DNA of 64,000 nt. It comes from VXYK01 sp965221585 (GTDB lineage Bacteria > Actinomycetota > Acidimicrobiia > Acidimicrobiales > Aldehydirespiratoraceae). The translations under genes and the position numbers were made by a program. Shown here in pieces: positions 1 through 8,637 of this stretch; position 1 is the stretch's first letter; the number at the start of each line of letters is the position of its first letter. The notes beneath the pieces were generated by a model, which made no database searches, was not told the origin of the DNA, and saw only the letters and a list, made by a program, of their open reading frames with translations. The stretch spans positions 2,666,001-2,730,000 of the forward strand of contig OZ244898.1 in the NCBI GenBank assembly GCA_965221585.1, read 5' to 3'.

Positions 1-43
1 TCGCCGGTGTCGTTTTCTCATGATGCTCGGGCATAGTCAATAG

Positions 44-1612
44 ATGAAAGAACTCATCTACCATCGCAGTCTGCTCCCGGCAGTCGACCGCTACGCCGAC
101 AAGAGCCTGATCATCGACGGCGGCTACCGAGCCAGCTACGCCGAGCACGCAAACCGAGTCTTCCGTTTGAGCAACGCACTCAAGGACCGCCTCGACATCG
201 CCCGCTCAGACCGCTTCGCAGTGATGGCGCTCAACAGCCACCAGTACCTCGAGCTGTATCACGCAGCTTTCCTCGGCGCCGGGATCATCAACCCGCTCAA
301 CCTGCGGCTCGCCGGCAAGGAACTCGACTACATCCTTCGCAACTCCGGTACCGAGGTGATCTTCGCCGACGCCTACTTCGCCGGCGCAATAAAGCAGGTC
401 CTCGAGTCAGCCGAAGAACCGCACAGCGTTCGCAGTGTGGTCCTGATCGGCGAGGGTGACGTTCCTCACGACCTCAACTACGAAGAACTGATCGACGGAG
501 CCGACTCATCGGTGCCTGAAGAACCCGAAGAATCCGATCCGGTCGTCCTCATGTACACCGGCGGAACGACCGGGCTGCCCAAAGGTGTGCTGGTCGACAG
601 CCGCGCCGAGATGCTCAACCTGTATCACATCGCCATCGTGTTCGGCTTCGACGACGACGCTGTCAACCTCATCCAGACCCCCATGTTCCACGCTGCGACA
701 ATGGGTGCGATCCTGGGCACACCTTCTAGCGGCGGTACCGCGGTCAGCATTCCGATGTTTGATCCGGCAGGAGCCATGGCCCTGATCGAAGCCCACGGAG
801 TGACCCAGACGGTGATGGTTCCGACGATGATCGGAATGATGCTCCAGCACCCCGAGTTCGCTCCAGACCGACTCAACTCTGTGAAGCAGCTCCTCTACGG
901 CGCGAGTCCGATGCCCGCAGCCATCCTCGACACCATCCTGTCGACCTGGCCCGACATGGAGGTACTGCAGGGATACGGGATGACCGAGTGCTCCGCGGTT
1001 CTCACCATGCTCGGCGCGCGCGAGCACCGCGAGGGCGGTGCTCGTCTGCGTTCCGCGGGGAGGGCTGTTCCTGGAGTCCTGCTGTCGATCCGCGACGAGT
1101 CCGGCAACGAGGTCCCACGCGGCGAAACGGGCGAAGTGTGGGCCAAGGGCGGCAACTTCATGCGGGAGTACTGGCAGAATCCGACGGCCACTGCCGAAGT
1201 GTTCGAAGGCGGCTGGTACCACACCGGAGACGCCGGATACCTCGACGAGGACGGTTACCTGTTCCTCGTGGACCGGGTCAAGGACATGATCGTCACTGGT
1301 GGTGAGAACGTCTACTCCGCAGAGGTCGAAAGCGCCATTTCAAAGCACCCGGCGGTTGCCCAGGTCGCCGTGATAGGCATCCCGCACGACACCTGGGGAG
1401 AACAGGTCCATGCGGTGGTGGTGTGTGCCGAGGGTGCCGAAACCAGCGAAGAAGAGATTCAAGTCTTCGCCCGAGAGTCGATCGCCGGCTACAAGGTCCC
1501 GAAATCGGTGGAGTTCAGAAGCGAACCGCTACCTCTGTCAGGTGCCATGAAAGTGCTCAAACGAGAGTTGCGGGCGCCCTACTGGGAGGGCCACGGCCGA
1601 GGGGTCAACTAG
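44..1612 (+). CDS. class I adenylate-forming acyl-CoA synthetase
   Basis: Activates a carboxylic acid through an acyl-AMP to its CoA thioester in the cytoplasm. Seen: the P-loop-like motif YTGGTTGLPK at about residues 171-180, the A5 motif QGYGMTE near 308, the A7-A8 block DRVKDMIVTGGENVYSAE near 408, and the C-terminal catalytic-lysine region AMKVLKREL near 502. At 522 residues it has the usual length of fatty-acid and aryl-acid CoA ligases. Only 43 bases of upstream sequence are in view, so its promoter cannot be judged. It converges on the hotdog protein with a 14-base gap. Together with the CoA transferase, acyl-CoA dehydrogenases and thioesterase nearby, it probably primes an acid intermediate of the cluster. 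The acid specificity cannot be read from the sequence. Confidence 0.9.
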   Translation: MKELIYHRSLLPAVDRYADKSLIIDGGYRASYAEHANRVFRLSNALKDRLDIARSDRFAVMALNSHQYLELYHAAFLGAGIINPLNLRLAGKELDYILRNSGTEVIFADAYFAGAIKQVLESAEEPHSVRSVVLIGEGDVPHDLNYEELIDGADSSVPEEPEESDPVVLMYTGGTTGLPKGVLVDSRAEMLNLYHIAIVFGFDDDAVNLIQTPMFHAATMGAILGTPSSGGTAVSIPMFDPAGAMALIEAHGVTQTVMVPTMIGMMLQHPEFAPDRLNSVKQLLYGASPMPAAILDTILSTWPDMEVLQGYGMTECSAVLTMLGAREHREGGARLRSAGRAVPGVLLSIRDESGNEVPRGETGEVWAKGGNFMREYWQNPTATAEVFEGGWYHTGDAGYLDEDGYLFLVDRVKDMIVTGGENVYSAEVESAISKHPAVAQVAVIGIPHDTWGEQVHAVVVCAEGAETSEEEIQVFARESIAGYKVPKSVEFRSEPLPLSGAMKVLKRELRAPYWEGHGRGVN

Positions 1613-1626
1613 CCTCAGCCAGCCGA

Positions 1627-2109
1627 TCAGTTACCGATACGGCGAAGTTGGTAGACGTTGTGCGAGATGGCGACGACTTCGCCGTGGGTGTCTTTGAGTT
1701 CACATTCCCATTCGTAGTCGGCTTTGCCGTTGGCTTCTGCTTCTGCTTCGATGCGGGCCGCTTCTGATCCCGGAAGTCTCACTTCGACGGTAATGTCTGT
1801 CATCGCAGGGCGTCGGAAGCGGATCTTCATCTCTTTGACGATCGGGTAGAACCGCTTGTAGTCGAAGGTAGTCGTGAACATGGTTCCGCCCGGCACCTCT
1901 GCCAAGGTGAACAACGCTCCCGCGTACATCATCTGCACGTGGTTGACGTTGGGCTCGAACGGCATCAGCAACCGCACATAGCCGGACTCGGCATGTTCCA
2001 CACGTACACCGGTGCGCTGTGCGAAGGGAATGGTCTTCCAGAGTCCCTGAGTCAGCTTCTCTGGATCGAATTGACGTTCGGTCTCATCGGCCATGGTCGA
2101 CTCACTCAC
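1627..2109 (-). CDS. hotdog-fold thioesterase-like protein (PaaI/DUF4442 type)
   Basis: A 160-residue single-domain protein that looks like a hotdog-fold acyl-CoA thioesterase of the PaaI/DUF4442 group. The central segment VNHVQMMYAGALFTLAE resembles the family's hotdog helix, with a following sheet around VKEMKIRFRRPAM. The start is GTG at 2109, which overlaps the SDR stop by 8 bases; ATG at 2094 is an alternative that would remove five residues. It is the last gene of the 6631->1627 operon. Members of this group hydrolyse or bind acyl-CoA, often to relieve CoA sequestration during catabolism of aromatic or branched acids. The substrate is unknown, and the usual catalytic acidic residue is not obvious to me. 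Confidence 0.75.
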   Translation of the reverse strand: MSESTMADETERQFDPEKLTQGLWKTIPFAQRTGVRVEHAESGYVRLLMPFEPNVNHVQMMYAGALFTLAEVPGGTMFTTTFDYKRFYPIVKEMKIRFRRPAMTDITVEVRLPGSEAARIEAEAEANGKADYEWECELKDTHGEVVAISHNVYQLRRIGN

Positions 2110-2884
2110 CTAGGTCGGGAGCCCACGACGAACCGTTGATATGGCCCCCACCGTCCACAAACAAGGTGTTGCCGGTCATGTAGCGACAGCCCTCGCTCGC
2201 CAGGAACACCGCAACTGGTGCGATGTCGTCGTAGCAGTCCCCGATCCGGCCCATCGGATTGCCCGCGTCGGCCGCGGAGAGAAGTTCGGGATGCTCCGAC
2301 ATGACCGCGTGGAAGGAGGCCGACTTGGCTGCCGGGCAGATCACGTTGGCAACAATCCCAGTGTCGGCCCATTCTCGCGCCGCGGTGCGGGTGGCCGCCC
2401 GCAGAGCCTCCTTCGACGAGTTGTACTCGACGGTCCCCATATGGGCGTTGACTCCGTTGAGCGAGCACAGGTTGACTATCCGCCCGTAACTGCGCGGTTT
2501 CATGACTGCATGGGCCGCGTTCATGGCCCAGAACGGGCCAAGGAACCCAACATCGATACCCCGGGCCATGCCTTCGGCCGTCTTGTTCTCGACCCGGCTG
2601 ATAACACCACCGCCCCAGGCGTTGTTGACCAAGATGTCGAGACCACCCCAGCGTTCGACCGCCGCGTCGATCATCGCCTCCACATCGGCGCGGTTGCCCG
2701 CATCGGTGCGCACGAAGAGGCCTGCGTCGCCGAGTTTGTCGGCCATTCCCTGACCTGTCTGCTCGTTGAGTTCGGCGATCACCACACCCCTGGCGCCCTC
2801 GTCGACGAACCGTTGGGCGATTGCCGCTCCGATCCCGTCGCCCGCTCCGGTGACCACCGCTATACGTCCGTCGAGTTGACCCAT
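2102..2884 (-). CDS. short-chain dehydrogenase/reductase
   Basis: Classical SDR of 260 residues, an NAD(P)(H)-dependent alcohol/ketone oxidoreductase. Seen: the nucleotide motif TGAGDGIG at 12-19, NNAW at 87-90 (a variant of NNAG), Ser141, and the catalytic pair Tyr154 and Lys158 in YNSSK. A strong ribosome-binding site, AAGGAGG, lies six bases before the ATG at 2884. It overlaps the downstream thioesterase-like gene by 8 bases and follows the TauD-type gene by 42 bases. In context it could oxidise a hydroxyl introduced by a P450 or by the TauD-like oxygenase, but the sequence does not give the substrate. Confidence 0.9.
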   Translation of the reverse strand: MGQLDGRIAVVTGAGDGIGAAIAQRFVDEGARGVVIAELNEQTGQGMADKLGDAGLFVRTDAGNRADVEAMIDAAVERWGGLDILVNNAWGGGVISRVENKTAEGMARGIDVGFLGPFWAMNAAHAVMKPRSYGRIVNLCSLNGVNAHMGTVEYNSSKEALRAATRTAAREWADTGIVANVICPAAKSASFHAVMSEHPELLSAADAGNPMGRIGDCYDDIAPVAVFLASEGCRYMTGNTLFVDGGGHINGSSWAPDLGE

Positions 2885-2926
2885 GTTGTGCCTCCTTGGT
2901 GTCGGGCTCGCAGGCCTGCCGCTGGT

Positions 2927-3793
2927 TCAGACCGGGCGGTCGCCTTTGATAGTGATGCGGCGCATATGGCGGCGCTGACCAGCGAAATCATGCAGTGCGT
3001 AGTGTTGCACGCTGCGGTTGTCCCACATGGCCAACGAGCCCGGTTCCCAGGAGAACCTGCAGGTGAACCGCTCCTTGACGGCATGGCCGAAAAGGAAACG
3101 AAGCAGGGTCCGCGACTCGTCTTTGTGAAGACCCGCTATCTGGATGGTGAAGGCACCGTTCACGTAGAGGCCCTTGCGTCCCGACTCGGGATGGGTGCGG
3201 ATCACAGGATGAGTGACGGTCTCAGACGCCTGTTCGGCGTTGGTTGTCTTGATCGCCTTGGTCTGGGTGGAAAGGGCCCCCTCTGCATACTGCGGCCCTG
3301 CGGAGTGGTACGCGGAGAGGGGTTCGAGAAGCTCCTTCATGGTGTCGCTGAGAGCGTCGTAGGCAGCGTGCTGGTTGGCGAACAGAGTGTCGCCTCCCGC
3401 TTCGGGCACTTCAACTGCATACAGGATCGAGCCGAGGTCGGGTTCAGGGAGGAACGTGACGTCGGTATGCCAACCGCCGCCGAAGTTGAACACATCGTCT
3501 GGTTCGGTGATCACGTCGATCAGCTCCGGGTATTCGGGGTTGGCGAGCACGAACGGGTGAGTGTCGAGTTCGCCGAAGCGCCTGCCGAACGCAATCTGCT
3601 GTTCGGGGGTGAGGTTCTGGTCGCGGAAGAAAAGGACATGGTGCTCGACGAGTGCTCGGCGGATCTCGCCGATCGTCTCTGCCGACAGGTCGGTAGAGAG
3701 GTCAACCCCGGATATCTCAGCACCGAGCGCACCTGAGACTCGCCGGACACTCAATCCGCTCTTCGTCTCGGTCGCCGCGGTCGCAGAACTCAT
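2927..3793 (-). CDS. TauD/TfdA-family Fe(II)/2-oxoglutarate dioxygenase
   Basis: Non-haem iron oxygenase coupling 2-oxoglutarate decarboxylation to substrate hydroxylation. Seen: the iron ligands H109 and D111 in WHTD, the distal His at about 264 in NRSVQHYA, and the 2-oxoglutarate-binding Arg in RRHMRR near 275-279. The length, 288 residues, is normal. The ATG overlaps the stop of the upstream aldolase gene (ATGA), so the two are translationally coupled. Family members hydroxylate taurine, phenoxyacetates, quaternary amines and alkyl sulfates. With the gamma-glutamyl genes nearby an amine-derived substrate is possible, but that is inference. Confidence 0.9.
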   Translation of the reverse strand: MSSATAATETKSGLSVRRVSGALGAEISGVDLSTDLSAETIGEIRRALVEHHVLFFRDQNLTPEQQIAFGRRFGELDTHPFVLANPEYPELIDVITEPDDVFNFGGGWHTDVTFLPEPDLGSILYAVEVPEAGGDTLFANQHAAYDALSDTMKELLEPLSAYHSAGPQYAEGALSTQTKAIKTTNAEQASETVTHPVIRTHPESGRKGLYVNGAFTIQIAGLHKDESRTLLRFLFGHAVKERFTCRFSWEPGSLAMWDNRSVQHYALHDFAGQRRHMRRITIKGDRPV

Positions 3794-4677
3794 GTGCGGG
3801 ATGCCTCGAAGATGCTGCCTATCGAGGAGTCGAGCATGGAATCGAACTCCTCTTCGCTTTGCTGGGCGTTGAGTCCCTCGGTCAGAGCTCGTGAGAAACT
3901 GGCGACCATGCCGTGCTGGCGAGACAACCGCTCATTGGATTCTTGACGGGAGTAGCCGCCCGACAGGGCCACAACTCGGAGCACCCGCGGATGGGCGATG
4001 ACCTCGCTGTAGAACCCGTCGATGGAGGGCAGGGTGAGCTTCAGCATCACCGACTGGCCTTCGTCGAGCCGGTCAAGATGCTGGAGAATCGCCGCCTTGA
4101 GCATCGTTTCAGCCTCGGCCTTGGTCGAACTGTGGATGTTGACCTCAGGCTCGATGATCGGCATCAGGTCGGCAGCAAGAATCTGTTTGCCCACCTCGAA
4201 CTGCTGGTCGACCACTGCATCGACACCAGCCTGGTCGGCTTCGTTGATCACCGAGCGCATCTTGGTGCCGAATATGCCCATGTCGTTCGCCCGTTCAAGC
4301 AGCTCGTCGAGTGCGGGCATCGGTTTCATGATCTGCGTTCCGTTGGCTTCTGTGTCCAGACCCTTGTCGACTTTGAGGAAGGGCACGACCTGTTTGTGGT
4401 TCCAGAGGTAGGAGGCGCTCGGCTGGCCTGCGATATCGCGGTCCATTGTCATCTCGAAGAGGATCGCTCCGAGAATACGGTCACCGCCGAAGCTGGGGCT
4501 GGTGACGATGCGACAGCGCATGTCGTGGACAAGATCGAACATCTCGGCGTCGCCCTGGTAGGTGTCCTCATCGACTCCGTAGAGTTTCAGCGCTTTGGGC
4601 GTGCTCCCGCCGCTCTGGTCCAGGGCGGCGATGAAACCGTCGTCGTGCTTGATCTTGTTGAACTGCTCAGTGTCCAT
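3790..4677 (-). CDS. class I fructose-bisphosphate aldolase-like protein
   Basis: A 295-residue protein matching the bacterial (staphylococcal-type) class I aldolase, which uses a Schiff-base lysine rather than a metal. Seen: the N-terminal block FIAALDQSGGSTPKAL, and MLKLTLPS, which contains the expected Schiff-base lysine. I place the start at ATG 4677 (MDTEQF), which gives the family's usual length of about 296; an upstream in-frame start at 4746 would add 23 basic, unconserved residues. It overlaps the TauD-like gene by 4 bases. A glycolytic aldolase is odd in the middle of a catabolic operon. It may perform a retro-aldol step in the pathway, or it may simply be carried along. Confidence 0.85.
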   Translation of the reverse strand: MDTEQFNKIKHDDGFIAALDQSGGSTPKALKLYGVDEDTYQGDAEMFDLVHDMRCRIVTSPSFGGDRILGAILFEMTMDRDIAGQPSASYLWNHKQVVPFLKVDKGLDTEANGTQIMKPMPALDELLERANDMGIFGTKMRSVINEADQAGVDAVVDQQFEVGKQILAADLMPIIEPEVNIHSSTKAEAETMLKAAILQHLDRLDEGQSVMLKLTLPSIDGFYSEVIAHPRVLRVVALSGGYSRQESNERLSRQHGMVASFSRALTEGLNAQQSEEEFDSMLDSSIGSIFEASRT

Positions 4678-4746
4678 GATTCGCCGCTTTCTGATTCTGT
4701 TCCGAGCCCCCAAGGATATGCCTCTGCGTTCCCAGATCGCGGCCAT

Positions 4747-5940
4747 TTACAGGGGCTGTTCTGCCGCCTCGCTTGATTGGGATTGGGCGCGGGTAAGGAG
4801 GTGGTCGATGAAGGCGGGGTCGTGGCTTCCGAGTGCTGGGACGGAGGCTTCGGGATCGCCCAGGCCGCTGATGTTGAACGGCGGGCGATAGACCTCTGTG
4901 GTGCCGGTCGGGGTGGCCACTGTCATGAACCTGTCCCGCGCCCGCAGCTGTTCGTGCTGCCACAGTGCGAGGGGGTCGCGCACCGAGGCGTGGGTTACTC
5001 GACCGCGCTTGAACCGATCGAGCAGTTCCTCGGCAGAGATCACCGCGAAGGTGCTGGTGATCAATGCTTCGAGTTCGTCGATATTGGCCATCCGGTCGGT
5101 GTTGTCCAAGAACCGCGGATCCTCACCGAGACTCGCATCCCCGAGCACATGGGTGGCGAACGACACCCAGTCCCGGTTGCTCTGAACGCCGATCATGATG
5201 TACTCGCCGTTGCTCATCTGGTACATCCCGTAGGGCGCGATCATCGTGTGGCGATGACCCGACCGGGGTGGGACCACACCGTTGCCAACGGCTGAAAAAG
5301 TGGGCGGGGAAGTCCATTCGGCGAGGCTCTCGAGCATCGACACCTCGATCGAGGCGCCCACACCGGTGGCCTGCTTGCGGTACAGGGCCGCCAGAATCGA
5401 CGAGAACGCATACATGGCGGCTGAAATGTCCGCCACCGAGAAGCCCACCTTGCACGCCTGATCGTCAGTGCCGGTGAGGGCGACCGCACCTGCTTCGGCT
5501 TGCACCGCCAGGTCATAGGCCTTGTCGTCGGTTCGCGGACCACCGAGCCCATAACCCGAGACATCACAGGCGATCAGCTGCGGGGTCTTTGCTCTGAGTT
5601 GCTCGGCAAGAACCCCTGCGCGTTGCGCGGCCGCCGGCGACAGGTTCTGAATGAACACGTCGGCACCAGCGACCAACTGATCGAACGTGGCGCGCTGTTG
5701 AGGATCCTTCAGGTCCAGTTCAATGCTCTGCTTGCCTCGATTGGCCCACACGAAGTAGGCCGATGTTCCGTCCATCGCCGAGTCGTAGTCGCGCGCAAAG
5801 TCGCCCTCTCCCGGACGCTCGACCTTCAGGACAGTGGCACCGAGATCAGCCAGTTGGCGAGTGGCGAAGGGTGCCGCAACCGCCTGTTCGAGAGCGACAA
5901 CGGCAACACCTGCAAGTGGTCTATCCACGGCTTGCCGCAT
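4747..5940 (-). CDS. class III CoA-transferase (CaiB/BaiF family)
   Basis: Transfers CoA between an acyl-CoA donor and a carboxylic acid through an aspartyl intermediate. Seen: the family's N-terminal LADLGATVLKVERPGEGD segment and the catalytic aspartate in AYDLAVQAEAG. The length is 397 residues from ATG 5940, as usual for the family; TTG at 5946 is an alternative start. It begins inside the end of the upstream amidotransferase-like gene (20-base overlap), which indicates an operon. Together with the acyl-CoA synthetase it gives the cluster a second way to make an acyl-CoA. Substrate unknown. Confidence 0.9.
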   Translation of the reverse strand: MRQAVDRPLAGVAVVALEQAVAAPFATRQLADLGATVLKVERPGEGDFARDYDSAMDGTSAYFVWANRGKQSIELDLKDPQQRATFDQLVAGADVFIQNLSPAAAQRAGVLAEQLRAKTPQLIACDVSGYGLGGPRTDDKAYDLAVQAEAGAVALTGTDDQACKVGFSVADISAAMYAFSSILAALYRKQATGVGASIEVSMLESLAEWTSPPTFSAVGNGVVPPRSGHRHTMIAPYGMYQMSNGEYIMIGVQSNRDWVSFATHVLGDASLGEDPRFLDNTDRMANIDELEALITSTFAVISAEELLDRFKRGRVTHASVRDPLALWQHEQLRARDRFMTVATPTGTTEVYRPPFNISGLGDPEASVPALGSHDPAFIDHLLTRAQSQSSEAAEQPL

Positions 5941-6631
5941 CCACAAGCCATCGGAACACCGGGTCGGAATCGCGCGTGGCCATCATCTCCGGATGCCATT
6001 GCACCGCAATGATCGGCAGGCTGGTGTGCTCGAGCCCCTCAGCCAGGCCATCGTCCGCCCAGGCAGTCACGCGAAGATCAGCGCCCACGACGTCGACTGC
6101 CTGATGATGAAGTGAGTTGACCCACGCGGTCGGGCCGTACATCTCTCCCAGAATCGACCCGGCTTCGAAGCGGACTTCGTGGAATTCGGTTTCGGCCGGC
6201 TTGTCGAAAGCTGAATGTGGCGGGACATCCTGGTGCAGGGTCCCACCAGCGCCGACGTTGATGACCTGTTGGCCGCGACAGATCCCGAGAACCGGTAATT
6301 CCCGATAGACGGCCCCCTTGTAGAGGCTGAGTTCGAGATCGTCACGCTCGGGTTCCGGCGGGTAGATGTCGGTCTCAGGCTCAGCGCCGTAGAGGCTCGG
6401 CTCAATGTCGGTGCCGCCGGGAAGAAGCAGTCCGTCGAGCCGTTCGACGATCAGCAGCGGATCGACATCGATCGGCAGCTGCACCGGGAGCCCGCCGGCG
6501 GCTATCACGCCCTGCGCGTATGCGGACATGTGCACGTCCACCTGCGCGGCGCCGAAATTCACAGGAATCCCGGCAATTTCGCTACCGGTCTTGACGCGTC
6601 CCGGAATCCCGATCAGAGGACGGGTGGTCAT
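5921..6631 (-). CDS. class I glutamine amidotransferase-like gamma-glutamyl hydrolase (PuuD type)
   Basis: Probably hydrolyses a gamma-glutamyl amide, as PuuD does with gamma-glutamyl-GABA. Seen: the nucleophile elbow LGICRGQQ with Cys118, and the His213/Glu215 pair in QWHPE. The length is 236 residues. I chose ATG 6631 because it has GGAG eight bases upstream; the longer open frame to 6976 runs through the divergent promoter and into the opposite P450. It is the first gene of a six-gene minus operon, and an operator-like palindrome lies just upstream at 6651-6664. A PuuA-like glutamine synthetase (19615-20949) and a second amidotransferase-like protein (7924-8637) make a gamma-glutamylation cycle likely. 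Confidence 0.88.
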   Translation of the reverse strand: MTTRPLIGIPGRVKTGSEIAGIPVNFGAAQVDVHMSAYAQGVIAAGGLPVQLPIDVDPLLIVERLDGLLLPGGTDIEPSLYGAEPETDIYPPEPERDDLELSLYKGAVYRELPVLGICRGQQVINVGAGGTLHQDVPPHSAFDKPAETEFHEVRFEAGSILGEMYGPTAWVNSLHHQAVDVVGADLRVTAWADDGLAEGLEHTSLPIIAVQWHPEMMATRDSDPVFRWLVDAASRG

Positions 6632-6650
6632 GTCATTCGCTCCATAATTC

Positions 6651-6664
6651 GTTAGGCACCAAAC
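6651..6664. promoter_or_regulatory. operator-like palindrome, site A
   Basis: GTTAGGCACCAAAC matches the core GTTTGGTACCAAAC at 12 of 14 positions and is flanked by C and G, which extend the symmetry. It sits between the divergent starts at 6631 (minus) and 6732 (plus). Three related sites lie at 11643-11664, 11752-11773 and 28305-28328, all in divergent intergenic regions of the same catabolic cluster. It is the weakest of the four. Confidence 0.55.
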
Positions 6665-6731
6665 GTTATCGACATAGCTGCGAACTACCATAGGCAGAAC
6701 CGCCTCGCTCCCAACGAGCAAGGAGTTGAAC

Positions 6732-7898
6732 TTGTCACTCAACCCAGAAATTACCTTGGCAGACCTGGAGAGGGATCCAGATCCGATCCTCGCTCGGTTG
6801 CGCGCCACCGAGCCGGTCAGCTGGTCGGAGCCTATGGAGATGTGGTTGGTTACCCGCTGGGACGACGTGGCAGAGATGGAAGCGCACCCTGAGCTGTTCT
6901 CCGCGGCCACCGACCCCTCTTTCTTGGCCCGGGCTCTCGGTCCCAACATGTTGACGACCGACCCACCTGAACACACCCGTGTTCAGGCGATGATGCAGCC
7001 GCCCTTCCGTTCCGGCGGTCGAAGCGGGGAGTTCGTCCGAACCGAACTCGTACCTCTCGCCGACCGGATTCTTGAACGGGTTGATCCAGCGGGATTCGAC
7101 GTGATGGAGAGCTATGCCCAGCCGTTGTCGGCAGCCTCGCTATCGATCGTGCTGGGTCTCAGCGACCACGACTCCGAAGAAGACGGTTTCAGCACCATGT
7201 GGCGCTGGTGCGAGGGGCTGTGCGCCGACATCGCCAACTTCGAGAACGATCCCGAGCTGACGGCACTGGGCAAACGCACCAAAGCAGAGTTGGGGGAAGC
7301 CATCGCACAACGCATAGCCACGGCCGGCGACGACGACAGCGCTATCAGCTACTTCGCACGGCAGGGCGCCACCAACGACGAGATAGTCAACAACGTGCGC
7401 CTGATGATCTCCGGGGGCATCAACGAACCACGCGACGGTATAGGCCTCGTCGCCTGGGTGCTGCTCACGAGGCCTGATCTGCGAACAGAGGTGTCCCACG
7501 ACAGCGCCCGAATGCGCAGGCTCATCGAAGAGGTCTTCAGGGTCTACAGCCCTGTCGGAACGATCACTCGGCAAGCTACCCGCGACCTGGAACTGGCGGG
7601 AGTCCAGATCAAGGCCGGCGACCTGGTGAGCGGTGTTCTTCGTTCCATCAATCTGTGCGAGACGCACTGGTCCAACCCCACAGAGATCGACCTGGACCGG
7701 CGCGAGGGCGAGCATGCCGCCTTTGCGCTGGGCACGCATCGCTGCCTGGGTGAGTGGCTCGGCCGTCAGGTGGTGCGCGTCGGCGTTCAGAGACTGCTGC
7801 TGATGTTTCCCGATCTGCGGCTCGACCCCGATCACCAAGTTGAGCTTCAAGGGTTCGAGTTTCGAGGCCCCCGCTCGGTCAACGTCTTGACCAGTTGA
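6732..7898 (+). CDS. cytochrome P450 with atypical I-helix
   Basis: Haem-thiolate monooxygenase, about 388 residues. Seen: the haem loop FALGTHRCLGEW with the thiolate Cys at about 338, and the ExxR motif in EEVFRVYS. The I-helix reads ISGGINEPRD at about 226-235, so the conserved acid-alcohol pair is replaced: Pro stands where Thr is expected. I prefer TTG at 6732 because AAGGAG sits six bases before it; the TTG at 6726 abuts the same ribosome-binding site and is too close. The gene is alone on the plus strand, divergent from the 6631 operon across site A, and converges on the 7924-8637 gene. Confidence 0.92.
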   Translation: MSLNPEITLADLERDPDPILARLRATEPVSWSEPMEMWLVTRWDDVAEMEAHPELFSAATDPSFLARALGPNMLTTDPPEHTRVQAMMQPPFRSGGRSGEFVRTELVPLADRILERVDPAGFDVMESYAQPLSAASLSIVLGLSDHDSEEDGFSTMWRWCEGLCADIANFENDPELTALGKRTKAELGEAIAQRIATAGDDDSAISYFARQGATNDEIVNNVRLMISGGINEPRDGIGLVAWVLLTRPDLRTEVSHDSARMRRLIEEVFRVYSPVGTITRQATRDLELAGVQIKAGDLVSGVLRSINLCETHWSNPTEIDLDRREGEHAAFALGTHRCLGEWLGRQVVRVGVQRLLLMFPDLRLDPDHQVELQGFEFRGPRSVNVLTS

Positions 7899-7923
7899 TC
7901 GCGACCGGCCCTGTTGTCACTGG

Positions 7924-8637
7924 TCAGAGTTGTGATTGATCCAGGAACCAGTCGACGAAAGCGTGGCACTGCTTGGTGTTGCGCTCTTCGTGATAGCTGA
8001 TCTCCTCGAGCATCTGCGTGCGGTTGAGATCCAGCGAGGCCAGGTAATCGTCGGCCGAGCCCGCAAGAAAGCCCACCACGTGATCCACGTCCACCTCGGG
8101 ATGAAACTGAGTGCCCACCGATCTGTCGATCCGGAAGAGTTGAACGGCGTTCTCGTTGACAGCCAACACCTCCGCCTCGGGCGGAACGTTGAATCGGTCG
8201 TGGTGCCATTCGAACCAAGGTCCGGGGCCGACCGGGTTGTCGGCGCCGTTCGCCGCTTCGATCTCGTACCAACCAATCTCGGTGACAGGCGCCTTCTCGA
8301 CTGAGCCGCCCAGCGCTTCTGCCAGCAACTGACCCCCGAAACAGATCCCGAGGATCGGTGTTCCGCTCTCATGAGCGTTCCTCAACAGTTCGAGTTCGGC
8401 GTAGATCCAGTTGGAGACCTCGTCCTTGTCGGTGAGCGAACGGATCGAACCCATCGGCACGATCGTGTCGTAGTCCGCGAAGTCGGGCCAGGGCGCCGGA
8501 TCGTTGGGACGCTCGTAGTCGGAGGTGACGACATGGTTGTCAACGTCCCAGCCGAGTTCGCGGAGCCTCACTTCGATCTGACAGGCGTCGCCATCGGGTT
8601 CATGAACGATGACGAGTGCCCGAGGAGTGCGGCTCAT
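7924..8637 (-). CDS. class I glutamine amidotransferase domain protein (GuaA-like)
   Basis: A stand-alone class I amidotransferase fold of 237 residues. Seen: the nucleophile elbow ILGICFGGQ with Cys99, and His179/Glu181 in QFHPEVD, so the catalytic triad is complete. There is no synthetase domain, so it is not a GMP synthase. Similar stand-alone proteins act with a glutamine-synthetase-like partner in aniline and alkylamine catabolism, which is the role I favour. Its ATG overlaps the stop of the upstream dioxygenase gene. It is last in the operon 11630->7924. It differs clearly from the PuuD-like protein at 5921-6631, so the cluster has two families of possible gamma-glutamyl hydrolase. Confidence 0.88.
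   Translation of the reverse strand: MSRTPRALVIVHEPDGDACQIEVRLRELGWDVDNHVVTSDYERPNDPAPWPDFADYDTIVPMGSIRSLTDKDEVSNWIYAELELLRNAHESGTPILGICFGGQLLAEALGGSVEKAPVTEIGWYEIEAANGADNPVGPGPWFEWHHDRFNVPPEAEVLAVNENAVQLFRIDRSVGTQFHPEVDVDHVVGFLAGSADDYLASLDLNRTQMLEEISYHEERNTKQCHAFVDWFLDQSQL

Noticed and set aside
2141..3736. 531-codon plus-strand frame opposite the SDR and TauD-type genes
   Set aside because: Antisense shadow. The minus-strand genes have clear catalytic motifs, ribosome-binding sites and overlaps.
6632..6976. N-terminal extension of the PuuD-like gene
   Set aside because: It would cross the divergent promoter, site A and the start of the opposite P450; the family starts at MTTRPLIGIP.
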